This document shows positions 6,888 through 15,151 of a stretch of 29,702 nucleotides of DNA, piece by piece. A model generated the notes under the pieces. That model saw only the letters and a program-made list of their open reading frames with translations, was not told the DNA's origin and did not search any database. Position 1 is the stretch's first letter; every line of letters begins with the position of its first letter. Source of the DNA: JAYQPQ01 sp038145405 (GTDB taxonomy: Bacteria > Pseudomonadota > Gammaproteobacteria > Pseudomonadales > GM7GCV1); contig JAYQPQ010000015.1 in assembly GCA_038145405.1 (NCBI GenBank), positions 1 to 29,702 of the forward strand, given 5' to 3'. The position numbers were made by a program, and so were the translations under genes.

Positions 6888-9487
6888 GCGTCGTCCTTCA
6901 ATTGCTGGCGCAGCTGGAACAGCATATCCAGTGCTTCGCGCGGCGTGAGTTCATTGGGGTCTAGGGCGGCCAAGCGCTGCAGTGCCGGATGGCGGTCGGC
7001 CTGCAGCGCCGGAGTTGTTGCTGCCGGCCCGGCATCCAGCGCCAGCAGGTTGCTGGACTCCAGGTGGCGCAGTTCCTGCCGCGCCAACTGAATCACTTCA
7101 GCCGGCACGCCCGCCAGACGCGCCACCTGCAGGCCAAAGCTCTGGCTAGCCGGACCCGGCTCGACGCGGTGCATAAAGATCACCTGGTCGGCCATTTCCC
7201 GTGCTCGCAGGTGCACATTGGCCACGCCTTCGATGCGCGATTCCAGTCCGGTGAGTTCGAAATAGTGCGTGGCAAAGAGGCTGAGCGCCTGGATGCGGGT
7301 GGCCAGCCAGGTGGCAATAGCCAGGGCCAGCGACATACCGTCGTAGGTCGAGGTGCCGCGCCCGACCTCATCCATCAGCACCAGGCTGCGGGCGCTGGCG
7401 TTATTCAGAATGGCCGCGGTCTCCACCATCTCCACCATAAAGGTAGAGCGCCCACCCGCCAAATCGTCGGCCGAGCCGATACGGGTAAAGATGCGATCGG
7501 TGAGACCAATGCGGGCGGCCTCGGCCGGTACAAAGCTGCCCATATGAGCAAGCAGCACGATCAGCGCGCACTGTCGCATGTAGGTCGATTTGCCACCCAT
7601 GTTCGGGCCGGTAATTAGCAGCAGGCGGCGATCGGGGTGCAGTTCCAGATCGTTGGCGATAAAGGGGTGGCGACTGGCGCGTTCCACCACCGGGTGGCGA
7701 CCCTGGCGGATGGACAGCCCGGGTTCGTCGTGCAGTTCGGGGCGGCAGTAGTGATGATCGCGCGCATTGCGCGCCAGGCACAGCAATACGTCCAGCTCGG
7801 CGACGGCGGCGCTGGAATCCTGCATCTCGCCGAGACGGTCGTTCAGCGCCTGCAGCACCTGATCGTAGAGTTGCTTCTCGCGCGCCAGGGCACGACTTTC
7901 GGCCGACAGAGCGCGGTCTTCAAAGGTTTTCAGTTCGGGCGTAACAAAGCGCTCGGCATTCTTCAGGGTTTGGCGGCGAATGTAATGCGTCGGCGCCCGC
8001 TCGGCCTGACCCTTGCTGATTTCAATGAAGTAGCCATGCACGCGGTTATAGCCGACCTTGAGCGTGGCGATACCAGTGCGCTTCTTTTCCTCGGCTTCAA
8101 GCTGCAGCAGAAAGTCGCCGGCGTTGTGACTGATGGCGCGTAGCTCGTCCAGTTCGGCATCGAAGCCGTCGGCAATGACGCCGCCATCGCGCAGCACCAT
8201 GGGCGGGTTTTCCACCAGGGCGCGGGTCAGCAAATCGACGAACTCGGGGTATTCGCCGACGATCTGTGTCAGGCTGTGAAGGCGGTCGGCGGCGAGTCCA
8301 TGCAGGTTGGCTCCCAGGACGGGGAAGGCCGCGAGTGCATCGCGCAGTCGCGACAGGTCGCGCGGCCGGGCCGATGCCAGGGCCACGCGGGTGAGAATGC
8401 GTTCGAGATCGCCGACGGCATCCAGATTGTCCGCCAGCATATCCAGACGATGACTTTCCAACAGCGCAGCGATGGCCTGATGACGTGCCTCGATGGGGCC
8501 GCGCTGACGCATTGGCTGACTGATCCAACGCGCCAGATGGCGACTGCCCATGGCGGTTCGGCATTGATCCAGTATGGCCAGTAGGCTGTGCTCGCGGCCG
8601 CCGGAAAGATTGGCGAGCAATTCCAGGTTGCGCCGCGAGGCGCCGTCGATAATGAGCAGATCGTCCGGCAATTCTGGCGTCAACTGGCGGATATGCGGCA
8701 GGCTGCCGCCCTGGGTGGTTATGGCGTAGTTCAGCACGCAACCCGCCGCGCAAACAGCCAGCGGCAAATCGGCGCAGCCGAAGCTGTCGAAACTGGTCAG
8801 GCCAAAATGTGCACACAGCAAGCGTTGTGCGGCATCTGGATGAAACTCGGCCGGCGCACGAGTGCGGCGGCTGTGCGGACCGAGAAAGCTGCTGTCCAGG
8901 CTGAGGTTTTCCGCCAGCAGAAGCTCGACTGGCGCCAGGCGCTGCAACTCGTTGCGCAGCGTGTTCAGACCGCTGACTTGGGTCAGCTTAAAGAGGCCGC
9001 TGGCCATATTCAGCCAGCTGATGCCATAGCGATCTTCCTCGGCATGCACGGCGACCAACAAATTGTCGCGACGACTGTCGAGCAAGGCTTCGTCGCTCAA
9101 GGTGCCCGGTGTGATGATGCGCACCACCTGACGATCGACCGGCCCCTTGCTGGTGGCGGGGTCACCGATCTGCTCGGCGATGGCAACGGATTGGCCGGCG
9201 CGCACCAAGCGTGCCAGATAGCCCTCCGCGGCGTGAAAGGGTACGCCGCACATTGGTACTGTCTCGCCAGCGGACTTGCCGCGGTGGGTGAGGGTCAGTT
9301 CAAGCAGCGCTGCTGCCTTGCGGGCGTCGTCGTAAAAGAGTTCGTAGAAATCCCCCAGGCGGTAGAACAGCAGCAGGTCGGGGTGCTCCGCCTTAAGCCG
9401 CAGATACTGCTGCATCATTGGGGTGTGCGTTGCCAGCGGCTCCGCATCCGGCAACAGGTCGCCCTGACTGGCAGCGCCGCCTAGCAT
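6884..9487 (-). CDS. mutS: DNA mismatch repair protein MutS
   Basis: An 867-residue MutS, close to the usual 850-860. It recognises mispaired bases and starts mismatch repair with MutL. Visible are the mismatch-contacting Phe-x-Glu (F47, E49 in GDFYELFYDD), the core and clamp regions, Walker A GPNMGGKST near residue 625, the signature around GSADDLAGGRSTFMVEM, and Walker B LVLMDEVGRGTSTYDG. The ATG at 9487 puts THTPMMQQYL near residue 20; a longer frame reaching 9583 would overlap the peroxiredoxin gene and adds no family sequence. The ribosome binding site is weak. The gene looks intact, and its stop overlaps the natural start of the GNAT-nitrilase gene. Confidence 0.97.
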   Translation of the reverse strand: MLGGAASQGDLLPDAEPLATHTPMMQQYLRLKAEHPDLLLFYRLGDFYELFYDDARKAAALLELTLTHRGKSAGETVPMCGVPFHAAEGYLARLVRAGQSVAIAEQIGDPATSKGPVDRQVVRIITPGTLSDEALLDSRRDNLLVAVHAEEDRYGISWLNMASGLFKLTQVSGLNTLRNELQRLAPVELLLAENLSLDSSFLGPHSRRTRAPAEFHPDAAQRLLCAHFGLTSFDSFGCADLPLAVCAAGCVLNYAITTQGGSLPHIRQLTPELPDDLLIIDGASRRNLELLANLSGGREHSLLAILDQCRTAMGSRHLARWISQPMRQRGPIEARHQAIAALLESHRLDMLADNLDAVGDLERILTRVALASARPRDLSRLRDALAAFPVLGANLHGLAADRLHSLTQIVGEYPEFVDLLTRALVENPPMVLRDGGVIADGFDAELDELRAISHNAGDFLLQLEAEEKKRTGIATLKVGYNRVHGYFIEISKGQAERAPTHYIRRQTLKNAERFVTPELKTFEDRALSAESRALAREKQLYDQVLQALNDRLGEMQDSSAAVAELDVLLCLARNARDHHYCRPELHDEPGLSIRQGRHPVVERASRHPFIANDLELHPDRRLLLITGPNMGGKSTYMRQCALIVLLAHMGSFVPAEAARIGLTDRIFTRIGSADDLAGGRSTFMVEMVETAAILNNASARSLVLMDEVGRGTSTYDGMSLALAIATWLATRIQALSLFATHYFELTGLESRIEGVANVHLRAREMADQVIFMHRVEPGPASQSFGLQVARLAGVPAEVIQLARQELRHLESSNLLALDAGPAATTPALQADRHPALQRLAALDPNELTPREALDMLFQLRQQLKDDA

Positions 9488-9527
9488 GGAGAAGTGGCTC
9501 GCTGGTTGCGGCCCAGAAACGGGGCAA

Positions 9528-10004
9528 TCACAGCTGGCGCAGGATATTTTCCGCGCTGCTTTGATCAACGCCTTTTTCGTCAATGTGAATGGATTTCACC
9601 ACGCCGTCGTCGACGATCATGGCATAGCGCCGGGAGCGCTTGCCGAGGCCGGCCTGGGTCAAATCCAGGGTCATCCCCAGGGCCTCGGTAAAGTGGCCGC
9701 TGCCGTCGGCAAGCATGAGGATCTCTTCGGCATTTTGTCCGGCGGCCCAGGCGCTCAGGACGAAGGCGTCGTTGACCGCCACACAGGCGATGGTGTCCAC
9801 GCCCTTGGCCTTGATCTGGTCGACGTGAATGATGAAACCGGGCATGTGGGTGTTGGAGCAGCTGGGTGTAAAAGCGCCGGGTACCGCGAACAGCACCACC
9901 TTTTTGCCGCGGAACACGTCGTCCAGACCGATCTCCTTGGGACCTTCCGGGCTGGGTATCTTAAGCGTCATGGACGGTATGGTGTCACCGGTCTTGATGG
10001 TCAT
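9528..10004 (-). CDS. Peroxiredoxin, Prx5-like (thiol-dependent peroxidase)
   Basis: A 158-residue single-domain peroxiredoxin of the Prx5/AhpE-like group that reduces hydrogen peroxide and organic peroxides. The peroxidatic Cys49 is in PGAFTPSCSNTHMPGF, and the chain contains ACVAVNDAFV with a second Cys near residue 74 and the C-terminal VDDGVVKSIHIDE. No glutaredoxin domain is fused. The ATG at 10004-10002 is preceded by AGAGGA at good spacing. It lies 40 bp upstream of mutS on the same strand and may share a promoter with it. The divergent gene tadA starts 140 bp away. Confidence 0.93.
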   Translation of the reverse strand: MTIKTGDTIPSMTLKIPSPEGPKEIGLDDVFRGKKVVLFAVPGAFTPSCSNTHMPGFIIHVDQIKAKGVDTIACVAVNDAFVLSAWAAGQNAEEILMLADGSGHFTEALGMTLDLTQAGLGKRSRRYAMIVDDGVVKSIHIDEKGVDQSSAENILRQL

Positions 10005-10043
10005 GGCAGCAATCCTCTGTGGGTTTTGTAGGCGCTTGTCGCA

Positions 10044-10057
10044 GTCGATGCATCGAC
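10044..10057. promoter_or_regulatory. 14-bp perfect palindrome between prx and tadA
   Basis: GTCGATGCATCGAC is its own reverse complement and sits in the 140-bp divergent spacer, about 40 bp upstream of the peroxiredoxin start and 90 bp upstream of tadA. That is a reasonable place for a dimeric regulator to bind, but no regulator is encoded nearby and the match to a known operator was not recognised. It may be chance. Confidence 0.25.
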
Positions 10058-10144
10058 ACTATCGGGAGGCTTGGGCGATTTTCTGGCAGGCCACGCACAC
10101 CCGGGGTAAAGTGCAGAGTTTAGCAGCTATTCGGAATGCCTTGA

Positions 10145-10639
10145 GTGGATCATCAGCACTGGATGCAGCACTGCCTGAACTTGGCAGCCGACGCCGCCCG
10201 TGCCGGCGAAGTGCCGGTTGCCGCCGCTGTGGTCAAGGATGGCGAGCTGATTGCGGACGCCTTTAATCAGCCCATTGGCCGTCACGATCCCTCAGCCCAT
10301 GCCGAGATTTTGGCACTGCGCCGCGCCGCCGAGCGGCTGCAGAATTATCGCCTGCCGGGCTGCACTCTGTATGTGACAGTAGAGCCTTGCGCCATGTGTT
10401 CCGGTGCCCTGGTGCACGCCCGCATCAGCCACGTGGTATTCGGCGCCGAAGAGCCGCGCGCTGGTGCCGTGGTGTCGCGCCAGCAGCTGCTGGATGCGCC
10501 CTGGCTCAACCATCGGGTCAGTTACGAAGGCGGTGTGCTGGCCGATCAATGCGGAGAACTGTTGCGCAAGTTTTTTGCTGGTCGACGCGCTCCGTCCGAA
10601 TCCTCCACACCTGATCTGCAGGAATCCAATACCCCATGA
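10145..10639 (+). CDS. tadA: tRNA-specific adenosine deaminase TadA
   Basis: A 164-residue zinc deaminase that converts A34 to inosine in the anticodon of tRNA-Arg(ACG), needed for CGN decoding. The zinc and proton-shuttle residues are His52 and Glu54 (DPSAHAEI), Cys82 and Cys85 (EPCAMCSGALVHARI); NYRLPGCTLYVTVEPC is typical of TadA. The GTG start at 10145 gives the expected N-terminal helix; an ATG at 10163 would shorten it. The C-terminal tail after FFAGRR is poorly conserved and runs into the next gene, whose ATG (10636) overlaps this stop (10637-10639). Confidence 0.94.
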   Translation: MDHQHWMQHCLNLAADAARAGEVPVAAAVVKDGELIADAFNQPIGRHDPSAHAEILALRRAAERLQNYRLPGCTLYVTVEPCAMCSGALVHARISHVVFGAEEPRAGAVVSRQQLLDAPWLNHRVSYEGGVLADQCGELLRKFFAGRRAPSESSTPDLQESNTP

Positions 10640-11415
10640 TGTTTGAATGGATCACCAGCCCCGACGCCTGGGTGGCCTTGGCTACCCTGACAGCTCTCGA
10701 AATCGTCCTGGGCATCGACAACATAATCTTTATCTCCATTCTGGTTGCTCGCTTGCCGGAGCGGCAGCGCGATCGCATACGCCGGGTAGGCATTGGCCTG
10801 GCGATGCTGAGTCGCCTGGCACTGCTGTTTTCCATCGCCTGGGTGGTGGGATTGACCGAGCCCTGGTTCCAGATCATGGGGGAGGCGATTTCCGGCCGCG
10901 ATGTCATCCTCATCGCCGGGGGTTTGTTTCTTGTCGCCAAAGCGACACATGAGATTCACCAAAGCCTCGAAGGCACCGAATCCGGTCAGCCGTCAATGGC
11001 AAGCGCCGCACTGGCCAATGCCGGCACCGTGCTTTGGCAGATCGTGCTGCTGGATATCGTCTTCTCGCTGGATTCCGTGATCACGGCTGTGGGCCTGGTC
11101 GATCAGGTATCTGTCATGGCCATCTCCATTATTCTGGCGGTGCTGATGATGCTGTTTGCCGCGCGTCCGATCGGCGACTTTGTCGACCGCCACCCCACGG
11201 TGCGCATGCTGGCGCTCGCCTTCCTGATCCTGGTGGGTGTCACCCTCTTCGTCGAGGGCTTCGACGTGCACGTGCCCAAGGGCTACATCTATTTCGCCAT
11301 GGCCTTTTCGGTCTTTGTGGAAATGCTAAATCTGCGCTTGCGCAAGGGCGAACGCGCATCGGTTAAATTGCACAAGGCACTCTCCGAAGAGAATCTGCAG
11401 CAGGAGGGCCGATGA
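10636..11415 (+). CDS. TerC family integral membrane protein
   Basis: A 259-residue polytopic inner-membrane protein of the TerC family, with about seven membrane segments. The family's paired acidic membrane motifs are present: LEIVLGIDNIIFISIL in segment 1 and LLDIVFSLDSVITAVGL in the second half. TerC proteins have been linked to metal ion homeostasis, notably manganese, and to tellurite resistance; there is no tellurite cluster here, so a housekeeping metal role is the safer inference. The ATG at 10636 overlaps the tadA stop; a second ATG follows directly at 10639. The stop overlaps the next start (11412-11415, ATGA), so three genes are coupled. Confidence 0.9.
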   Translation: MMFEWITSPDAWVALATLTALEIVLGIDNIIFISILVARLPERQRDRIRRVGIGLAMLSRLALLFSIAWVVGLTEPWFQIMGEAISGRDVILIAGGLFLVAKATHEIHQSLEGTESGQPSMASAALANAGTVLWQIVLLDIVFSLDSVITAVGLVDQVSVMAISIILAVLMMLFAARPIGDFVDRHPTVRMLALAFLILVGVTLFVEGFDVHVPKGYIYFAMAFSVFVEMLNLRLRKGERASVKLHKALSEENLQQEGR

Positions 11416-12266
11416 AAGTACTGAGTTATCGCCAGGGCGACAGCGAGAGCTTTGGCCTGCTGCTCGAGGGCCGCCGCGTTCTCGACGGCAAATCCCTGCT
11501 GGGCGCGAAATACCCAACCCTAATGGCTCTGCTGCAGGCCGATGCGCTCGATCTGCTGCGCCGAGCCGATCCGGGCAAGGCATCGACCTATGCGCTGGAC
11601 GAAGTAGAGCTGTTGCAGCCGATCGGCAATCCGAGCCGTATTCTTTGCGTTGGCTTGAACTATCGCAGCCATATCGAAGAAACCGGCATGGAAACGCCGC
11701 GCTACCCGACCATATTTACTCGTTACCCCGATTCACTCGTTGCTAGCGGGGAGCCCATTGTCGTTCCACGCGTCTCCAGCAAACTGGATTTCGAGGGCGA
11801 ACTGGCGGTGGTGATCGGTCGGCAAGCACGTCACGTGCCCGCTGCCAATGCTCTGGACTATGTGGCGGGGTACAGCTGTCTAAACGACGGCTCGGTGCGC
11901 GATTTCCAGCGTCACGGCAGTCAGTTCACGCCGGGCAAGAATTTCTATCATTCTGGCGCCATGGGCCCCTGGCTGGTGACCGCAGACGAGTTGGGTAATG
12001 GTTCCGGTCTGATGCTGGAGACACGGCTCAACGGTGAAGTAATGCAGCACGGCAACACCGACGATCTGCTGTTCGGTGTCGCTGACCTGATCGCCTATCT
12101 GTCGCAGGTGATGCCTCTGCAGCCTGGAGACATCATCTCAACCGGCACCCCGGGCGGCGTGGGCTTTGTGCGCGATCCCCGCGTCTTCCTGAAGCCGGGT
12201 GATCTAATCGAAGTGGAGATTGCCGGTATCGGCGTTCTGGCTAACCCGGTTCAAGCCGAAAGTTGA
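11412..12266 (+). CDS. Fumarylacetoacetate hydrolase (FAH) family protein
   Basis: A 284-residue FAH-fold enzyme. Members hydrolyse or decarboxylate acylpyruvates and ring-cleavage products using a divalent metal. The metal-site motifs are visible: LDFEGELAVVIG with its acidic pair, and SCLNDGSVRDFQ with the Asp; CVGLNYRSHIEE, FTPGKNFYHSGAMGPW and the late ISTGTPGGVGF are also typical. The exact substrate cannot be read from sequence, and the neighbours tadA and terC do not point to a catabolic pathway. The start is ATG 11412, overlapping the terC stop. The TGA stop ends exactly where the opposing pilin-like pseudogene's stop begins. Confidence 0.9.
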   Translation: MKVLSYRQGDSESFGLLLEGRRVLDGKSLLGAKYPTLMALLQADALDLLRRADPGKASTYALDEVELLQPIGNPSRILCVGLNYRSHIEETGMETPRYPTIFTRYPDSLVASGEPIVVPRVSSKLDFEGELAVVIGRQARHVPAANALDYVAGYSCLNDGSVRDFQRHGSQFTPGKNFYHSGAMGPWLVTADELGNGSGLMLETRLNGEVMQHGNTDDLLFGVADLIAYLSQVMPLQPGDIISTGTPGGVGFVRDPRVFLKPGDLIEVEIAGIGVLANPVQAES

Positions 12267-12809
12267 TTACCAGTTCCAGTCCAGCAGCGAGTTATCGCAG
12301 CTATCCGGCAGAGCTGGCTGAGCATTGGCGTTGGACGTGCAAATCGACTCAAAAAAGCCGTTGGTGGTGCGAAATAGCGCAGCCACCTGCCAGGTCGTAG
12401 AGCCGAAAAGATGCGGCGTTTTGGAGTAAAACAACACTACCGAGCGCTTACCGTCAAAGGTGGTGTAGTAGAGAATCTGATTCCACAGATCGCTGGTCTC
12501 GCCTTAGACCGCAGCGTAGGTAGAGAAGAAGGAAGGGAAGCCGACATTGTTATGGGCAGGCGGCCGACCTTCGGTCTGGTACTAGATGGCGGCGTCGTTA
12601 GTGAACCTGTCCAGTCGACTGATGGCGTCGGTCATTACGGCTTGCATGACGTAATTGCGGTACATGGGCACCGCCGCAGCGGCGAGCACACCGGTAATGG
12701 CAACTACCACCATCAGCTCGATCAGCGAAAAACCGCGTGCTCGACGGGGAGATGACTGCCATGGGTGCTTGCCATTGACGGGGATGAGCAATAATCCGAC
12801 TCTATTCAA
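12267..12809 (-). pseudogene. Type IV pilin-like gene with two in-frame stop codons
   Basis: On the - strand the frame starts at an ATG (12809) and carries a class III prepilin signal: RARG then FSLIELMVVVAITGV, cleaved after Gly26 with Glu at mature position 5, followed by the hydrophobic alpha-1 helix. The frame stops at TAG (12584-12582, codon 76), resumes, stops at TAA (12506-12504, codon 102), and resumes to a TAA at 12269-12267. The downstream parts read as a pilin globular domain (DLWNQILYYTTFDGKR) and end with a C-terminal Cys pair (ESICTSNANAQ, DSCDNSLLDWNW) like the pilin disulfide loop. No frameshift is present. The leader before the cleavage site is long (26 residues). No other pilus gene is nearby. 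Confidence 0.8.
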
Positions 12810-13038
12810 CTGTCACCATAATAACTCTGATTGTCGCAGGGCAGTCCATGAACTTCGAACTGCACCTCGCCCGCCAAATTTCTGCGTCGCACTGAGCAAA
12901 ACATTGATTTGGTTCACAAATCATCTGATGCTTAGAAAGGTCGGTCAATCCGATGCCGGCGGTAGGGTGATTACTGCTGGCCATAAGAGACGACCTTTTT
13001 TACGTTGGAGAGATAATCGACCCAGGCGATACGACAGC

Positions 13039-13416
13039 ATGAGTAAAAATCCAAAGCCATTGGGCAGCCGACGCCCGGATAACGGGGCGGCAAAAAAGGG
13101 CAAGAGTGCAGGAGCTGAACAACCCACCGGTTTTCCCCTGAAAACCAAGCTGATCGCCTTGGCCGTCGCAGTGTCGGTGGCCTTTGTGTTGACGCAAACC
13201 TGGCGCGACGGGCCAGAGCCGGTGGCGATACCTGGAAATGTTTCCGCCACTTAATCGCCACCGCCGGCTGCGCCGACGCCGACGCCACGCAATGCCTCTG
13301 AGCAGGTGAACATGACGCTGAGCGAACTCAATCAACTGCAGAGCACCTACAACCTGAGTCAGGAGGAGGTGCAGGACTTGCGTCGCATTATCGAAAGTGC
13401 CAACTACGTGCCCTGA
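13039..13416 (+). pseudogene. Small single-pass membrane protein gene with an in-frame ochre codon
   Basis: From ATG 13039 the frame gives a basic, Pro/Gly/Lys-rich N-terminus, one membrane segment (LKTKLIALAVAVSVAFVL, residues about 34-51) and a short tail ending at TAA 13252-13254 (codon 72). The same frame then continues as a Pro-rich linker (SPPPAAPTPTPRN) and an amphipathic helical region (MTLSELNQLQSTYNLSQEE) to a TGA at 13414-13416. The order cytoplasmic tail, membrane anchor, Pro linker, helix makes sense as one 125-residue protein, so the TAA looks like a nonsense change. I do not recognise the family. The 5' flank (12810-13038) shows no other gene. Confidence 0.55.
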
Positions 13417-13547
13417 TCCGGGCCCATGCTTTGCTCTTGCGGTCAAACACACTAACTACCTAAATTACCGAATAGCTGCTCTGCGTAAGCGACGAGCCTG
13501 ATTGCATCGAGATTTTGCCAGTCGAGCACACCGCCGGATCAGTCTGG

Positions 13548-15071
13548 CTAAATCGGCGAAAGCGGCATCTCCAGTACGCCGCGATAGACGGGCTCGCGTT
13601 GCGCATCCTCGGGCAGGCTTTGCTGGAAAAAGTCGCGCATGGTTTCGCGCTCCTGCTGCCAGGCGTGCGACTCCAGGATGTTGTAAAAGTGGTAGATATT
13701 GTCGACGTAGGTAACTGCCTCGGTACCGCGAGCAAAGCCATAGCGCAGGGTGCGGTAATACTCGCCGCGCTGCAGTAACGGCAGGTGGGCTTTAACCTCG
13801 TCCCAGGAATCCGGATTGCCGCCCGAGCGCTGGGTCAGGATGCGGGCGTCTTCCAGATGGCCAAAGCCGATGTTGTAGGCGGCCAGGGCCAGCTTGGTGC
13901 GATCCGGCTCACCGATGCGATCGGGGATGCGCTTGTGCAGGCTCTGCAGGTACTGGGCTCCGGCGCGCAGACTTTGTTCCGCATCGAGGCGATCTTCCAC
14001 TCCCAATTGCTGCGCTGTTGGCTGAGTCAGCATCATCAGCCCTCGCACCCCCGTTGGCGAACGTGCGCGCGGGTCCCAGTGCGATTCCTGATAGGAGATG
14101 GCAGCCAGCATGATCCAGTCCATCTCCAGATCGGAAGCCACCTGACGGAACAAGGGTTCCAGTTCGGGTAGCCGATCTTCAATGCGTTCCAGCAGAGTCA
14201 GCGAGCCGGCCACATTAAAGGGTTCGTTATGCGAGTAAATTTCGGCGATTAAGGCGTCTAACTGGCCACTGTCGCGAAACTCGAGCAAAAAGCGGTTCAC
14301 CGCGCGCAGCAGGTTACGACTTTCGGTCGGGCGCAGCGCCCAGGCCTGGGACTCGGTTTCTCCCAGCTCCATGGCAATTTCCACGCGCGGAAAATAGGGG
14401 CGTTCCAGTTCGTAGATGCTGGAGTCTATAACAGCAAAATCGATGTCCTCGCTCTGCACGCGCTCCATCAGCTCAAACATGATGGCATTGGGTTCTTCCA
14501 TCCAGTGCAGGTTTGGGTATTCCTGCTGCAGCGTGGCGAGCAGTTCGGCGTGCGAACTGCCCTGGATCACCACCAGGGTCTGGTCGCCGCGCAACTGCGA
14601 TAAGGAACGCATCGGCGGTTCCTGGCTGTGCTGGATCAGCACCGGCCGAACCTCCATGTAGGGCAACGAAAAGTCGAACTGTGCAGCGCGAGCTGGCGTG
14701 ATAGCCAGGTTGGCCGAGGCGATATCGGCCGTGCCGCTCAAAACTGCCTCGAGCAGGCTGGATAGGTCGTCGTAGAGTTGAATTTCGAGTTGGACGCCGA
14801 GATGCCGGGCCAATTCGTCAAGCAGGAAGTAGTCAAGCCCGGCTGGTTGCTCATCGCGCTCGTAGTAGATCAGCGGGCCCACTCGGGTGGCAACGCGAAG
14901 GGTGCCTCGGCTGAGAATCTGTTCGAGGGTATTGAGGGGGCGTCGCTCGTCAGTCCAGAGCAGGGCCAGGGCAATCAGCAGGAGAACAGGCAGCCAGCCA
15001 AGCCGGCTGTGGAATCGCAGGAATCGGCCGCAGGCGCGAAGATGAGAGCGCAAATCACCGGGAAATGACAT
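13548..15071 (-). CDS. mltF: Membrane-bound lytic murein transglycosylase F
   Basis: A 507-residue protein with an N-terminal hydrophobic segment (WLPVLLLIALALLW), a periplasmic solute-binding-protein-type domain (about 60-290; TLRVATRVGPLIYYE, ADIASANLAITPARA) and a C-terminal SLT lysozyme-like domain (about 310-450). The catalytic Glu is in AISYQESHWDPRA, followed by GVRGLMMLTQPTAQQLGV. MltF cleaves peptidoglycan glycan strands to 1,6-anhydromuropeptides; the first domain is regulatory in known members. The ATG at 15071 gives the normal N-terminus; the frame stays open upstream to 15128 but only through the purL promoter region. It is divergent from purL, as in many gammaproteobacteria. Confidence 0.94.
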   Translation of the reverse strand: MSFPGDLRSHLRACGRFLRFHSRLGWLPVLLLIALALLWTDERRPLNTLEQILSRGTLRVATRVGPLIYYERDEQPAGLDYFLLDELARHLGVQLEIQLYDDLSSLLEAVLSGTADIASANLAITPARAAQFDFSLPYMEVRPVLIQHSQEPPMRSLSQLRGDQTLVVIQGSSHAELLATLQQEYPNLHWMEEPNAIMFELMERVQSEDIDFAVIDSSIYELERPYFPRVEIAMELGETESQAWALRPTESRNLLRAVNRFLLEFRDSGQLDALIAEIYSHNEPFNVAGSLTLLERIEDRLPELEPLFRQVASDLEMDWIMLAAISYQESHWDPRARSPTGVRGLMMLTQPTAQQLGVEDRLDAEQSLRAGAQYLQSLHKRIPDRIGEPDRTKLALAAYNIGFGHLEDARILTQRSGGNPDSWDEVKAHLPLLQRGEYYRTLRYGFARGTEAVTYVDNIYHFYNILESHAWQQERETMRDFFQQSLPEDAQREPVYRGVLEMPLSPI

Positions 15072-15104
15072 GATGTGAAGACTGTGAGCTCCTCCAAATT
15101 CCAG

Positions 15105-15110
15105 TACAAT
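15105..15110 (+). promoter_or_regulatory. Possible -10 element of the purL promoter
   Basis: TACAAT lies 42 bp upstream of the purL ATG in the 80-bp divergent spacer with mltF. A clear -35 hexamer is not visible at 16-18 bp upstream, so the call is tentative. No PurR-like palindrome was recognised. Confidence 0.3.
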
Positions 15111-15151
15111 TCGGCCTCTCGCACTCAATCGGACCCGGTCTAGAACGATCC

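Noticed and set aside
8588..9484. A 298-residue + strand frame opposite mutS
   Set aside because: Antisense shadow of a conserved gene; no motif is seen.
9488..9583. Longer MutS N-terminus reaching 9583
   Set aside because: It would overlap the peroxiredoxin gene by 56 bp and adds no MutS-like residues; ATG 9487 gives near-normal length.
10107..10112. TAAAGT as a -10 element for tadA
   Set aside because: There is no convincing -35 at the right spacing, and such hexamers are common in spacers.
12802..12984. A 60-residue, Cys-containing - strand frame upstream of the pilin pseudogene
   Set aside because: No family, irregular codon choice and a run into the pilin start; treated as chance.
6846..13254. 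A changed genetic code in which TAA and TAG mean glutamine
   Set aside because: speA, nudL and ffh end with TAA, and mltF, purL, EthD2 and rimM with TAG, at their normal family lengths; reading through them would add sequence that runs into the next genes.
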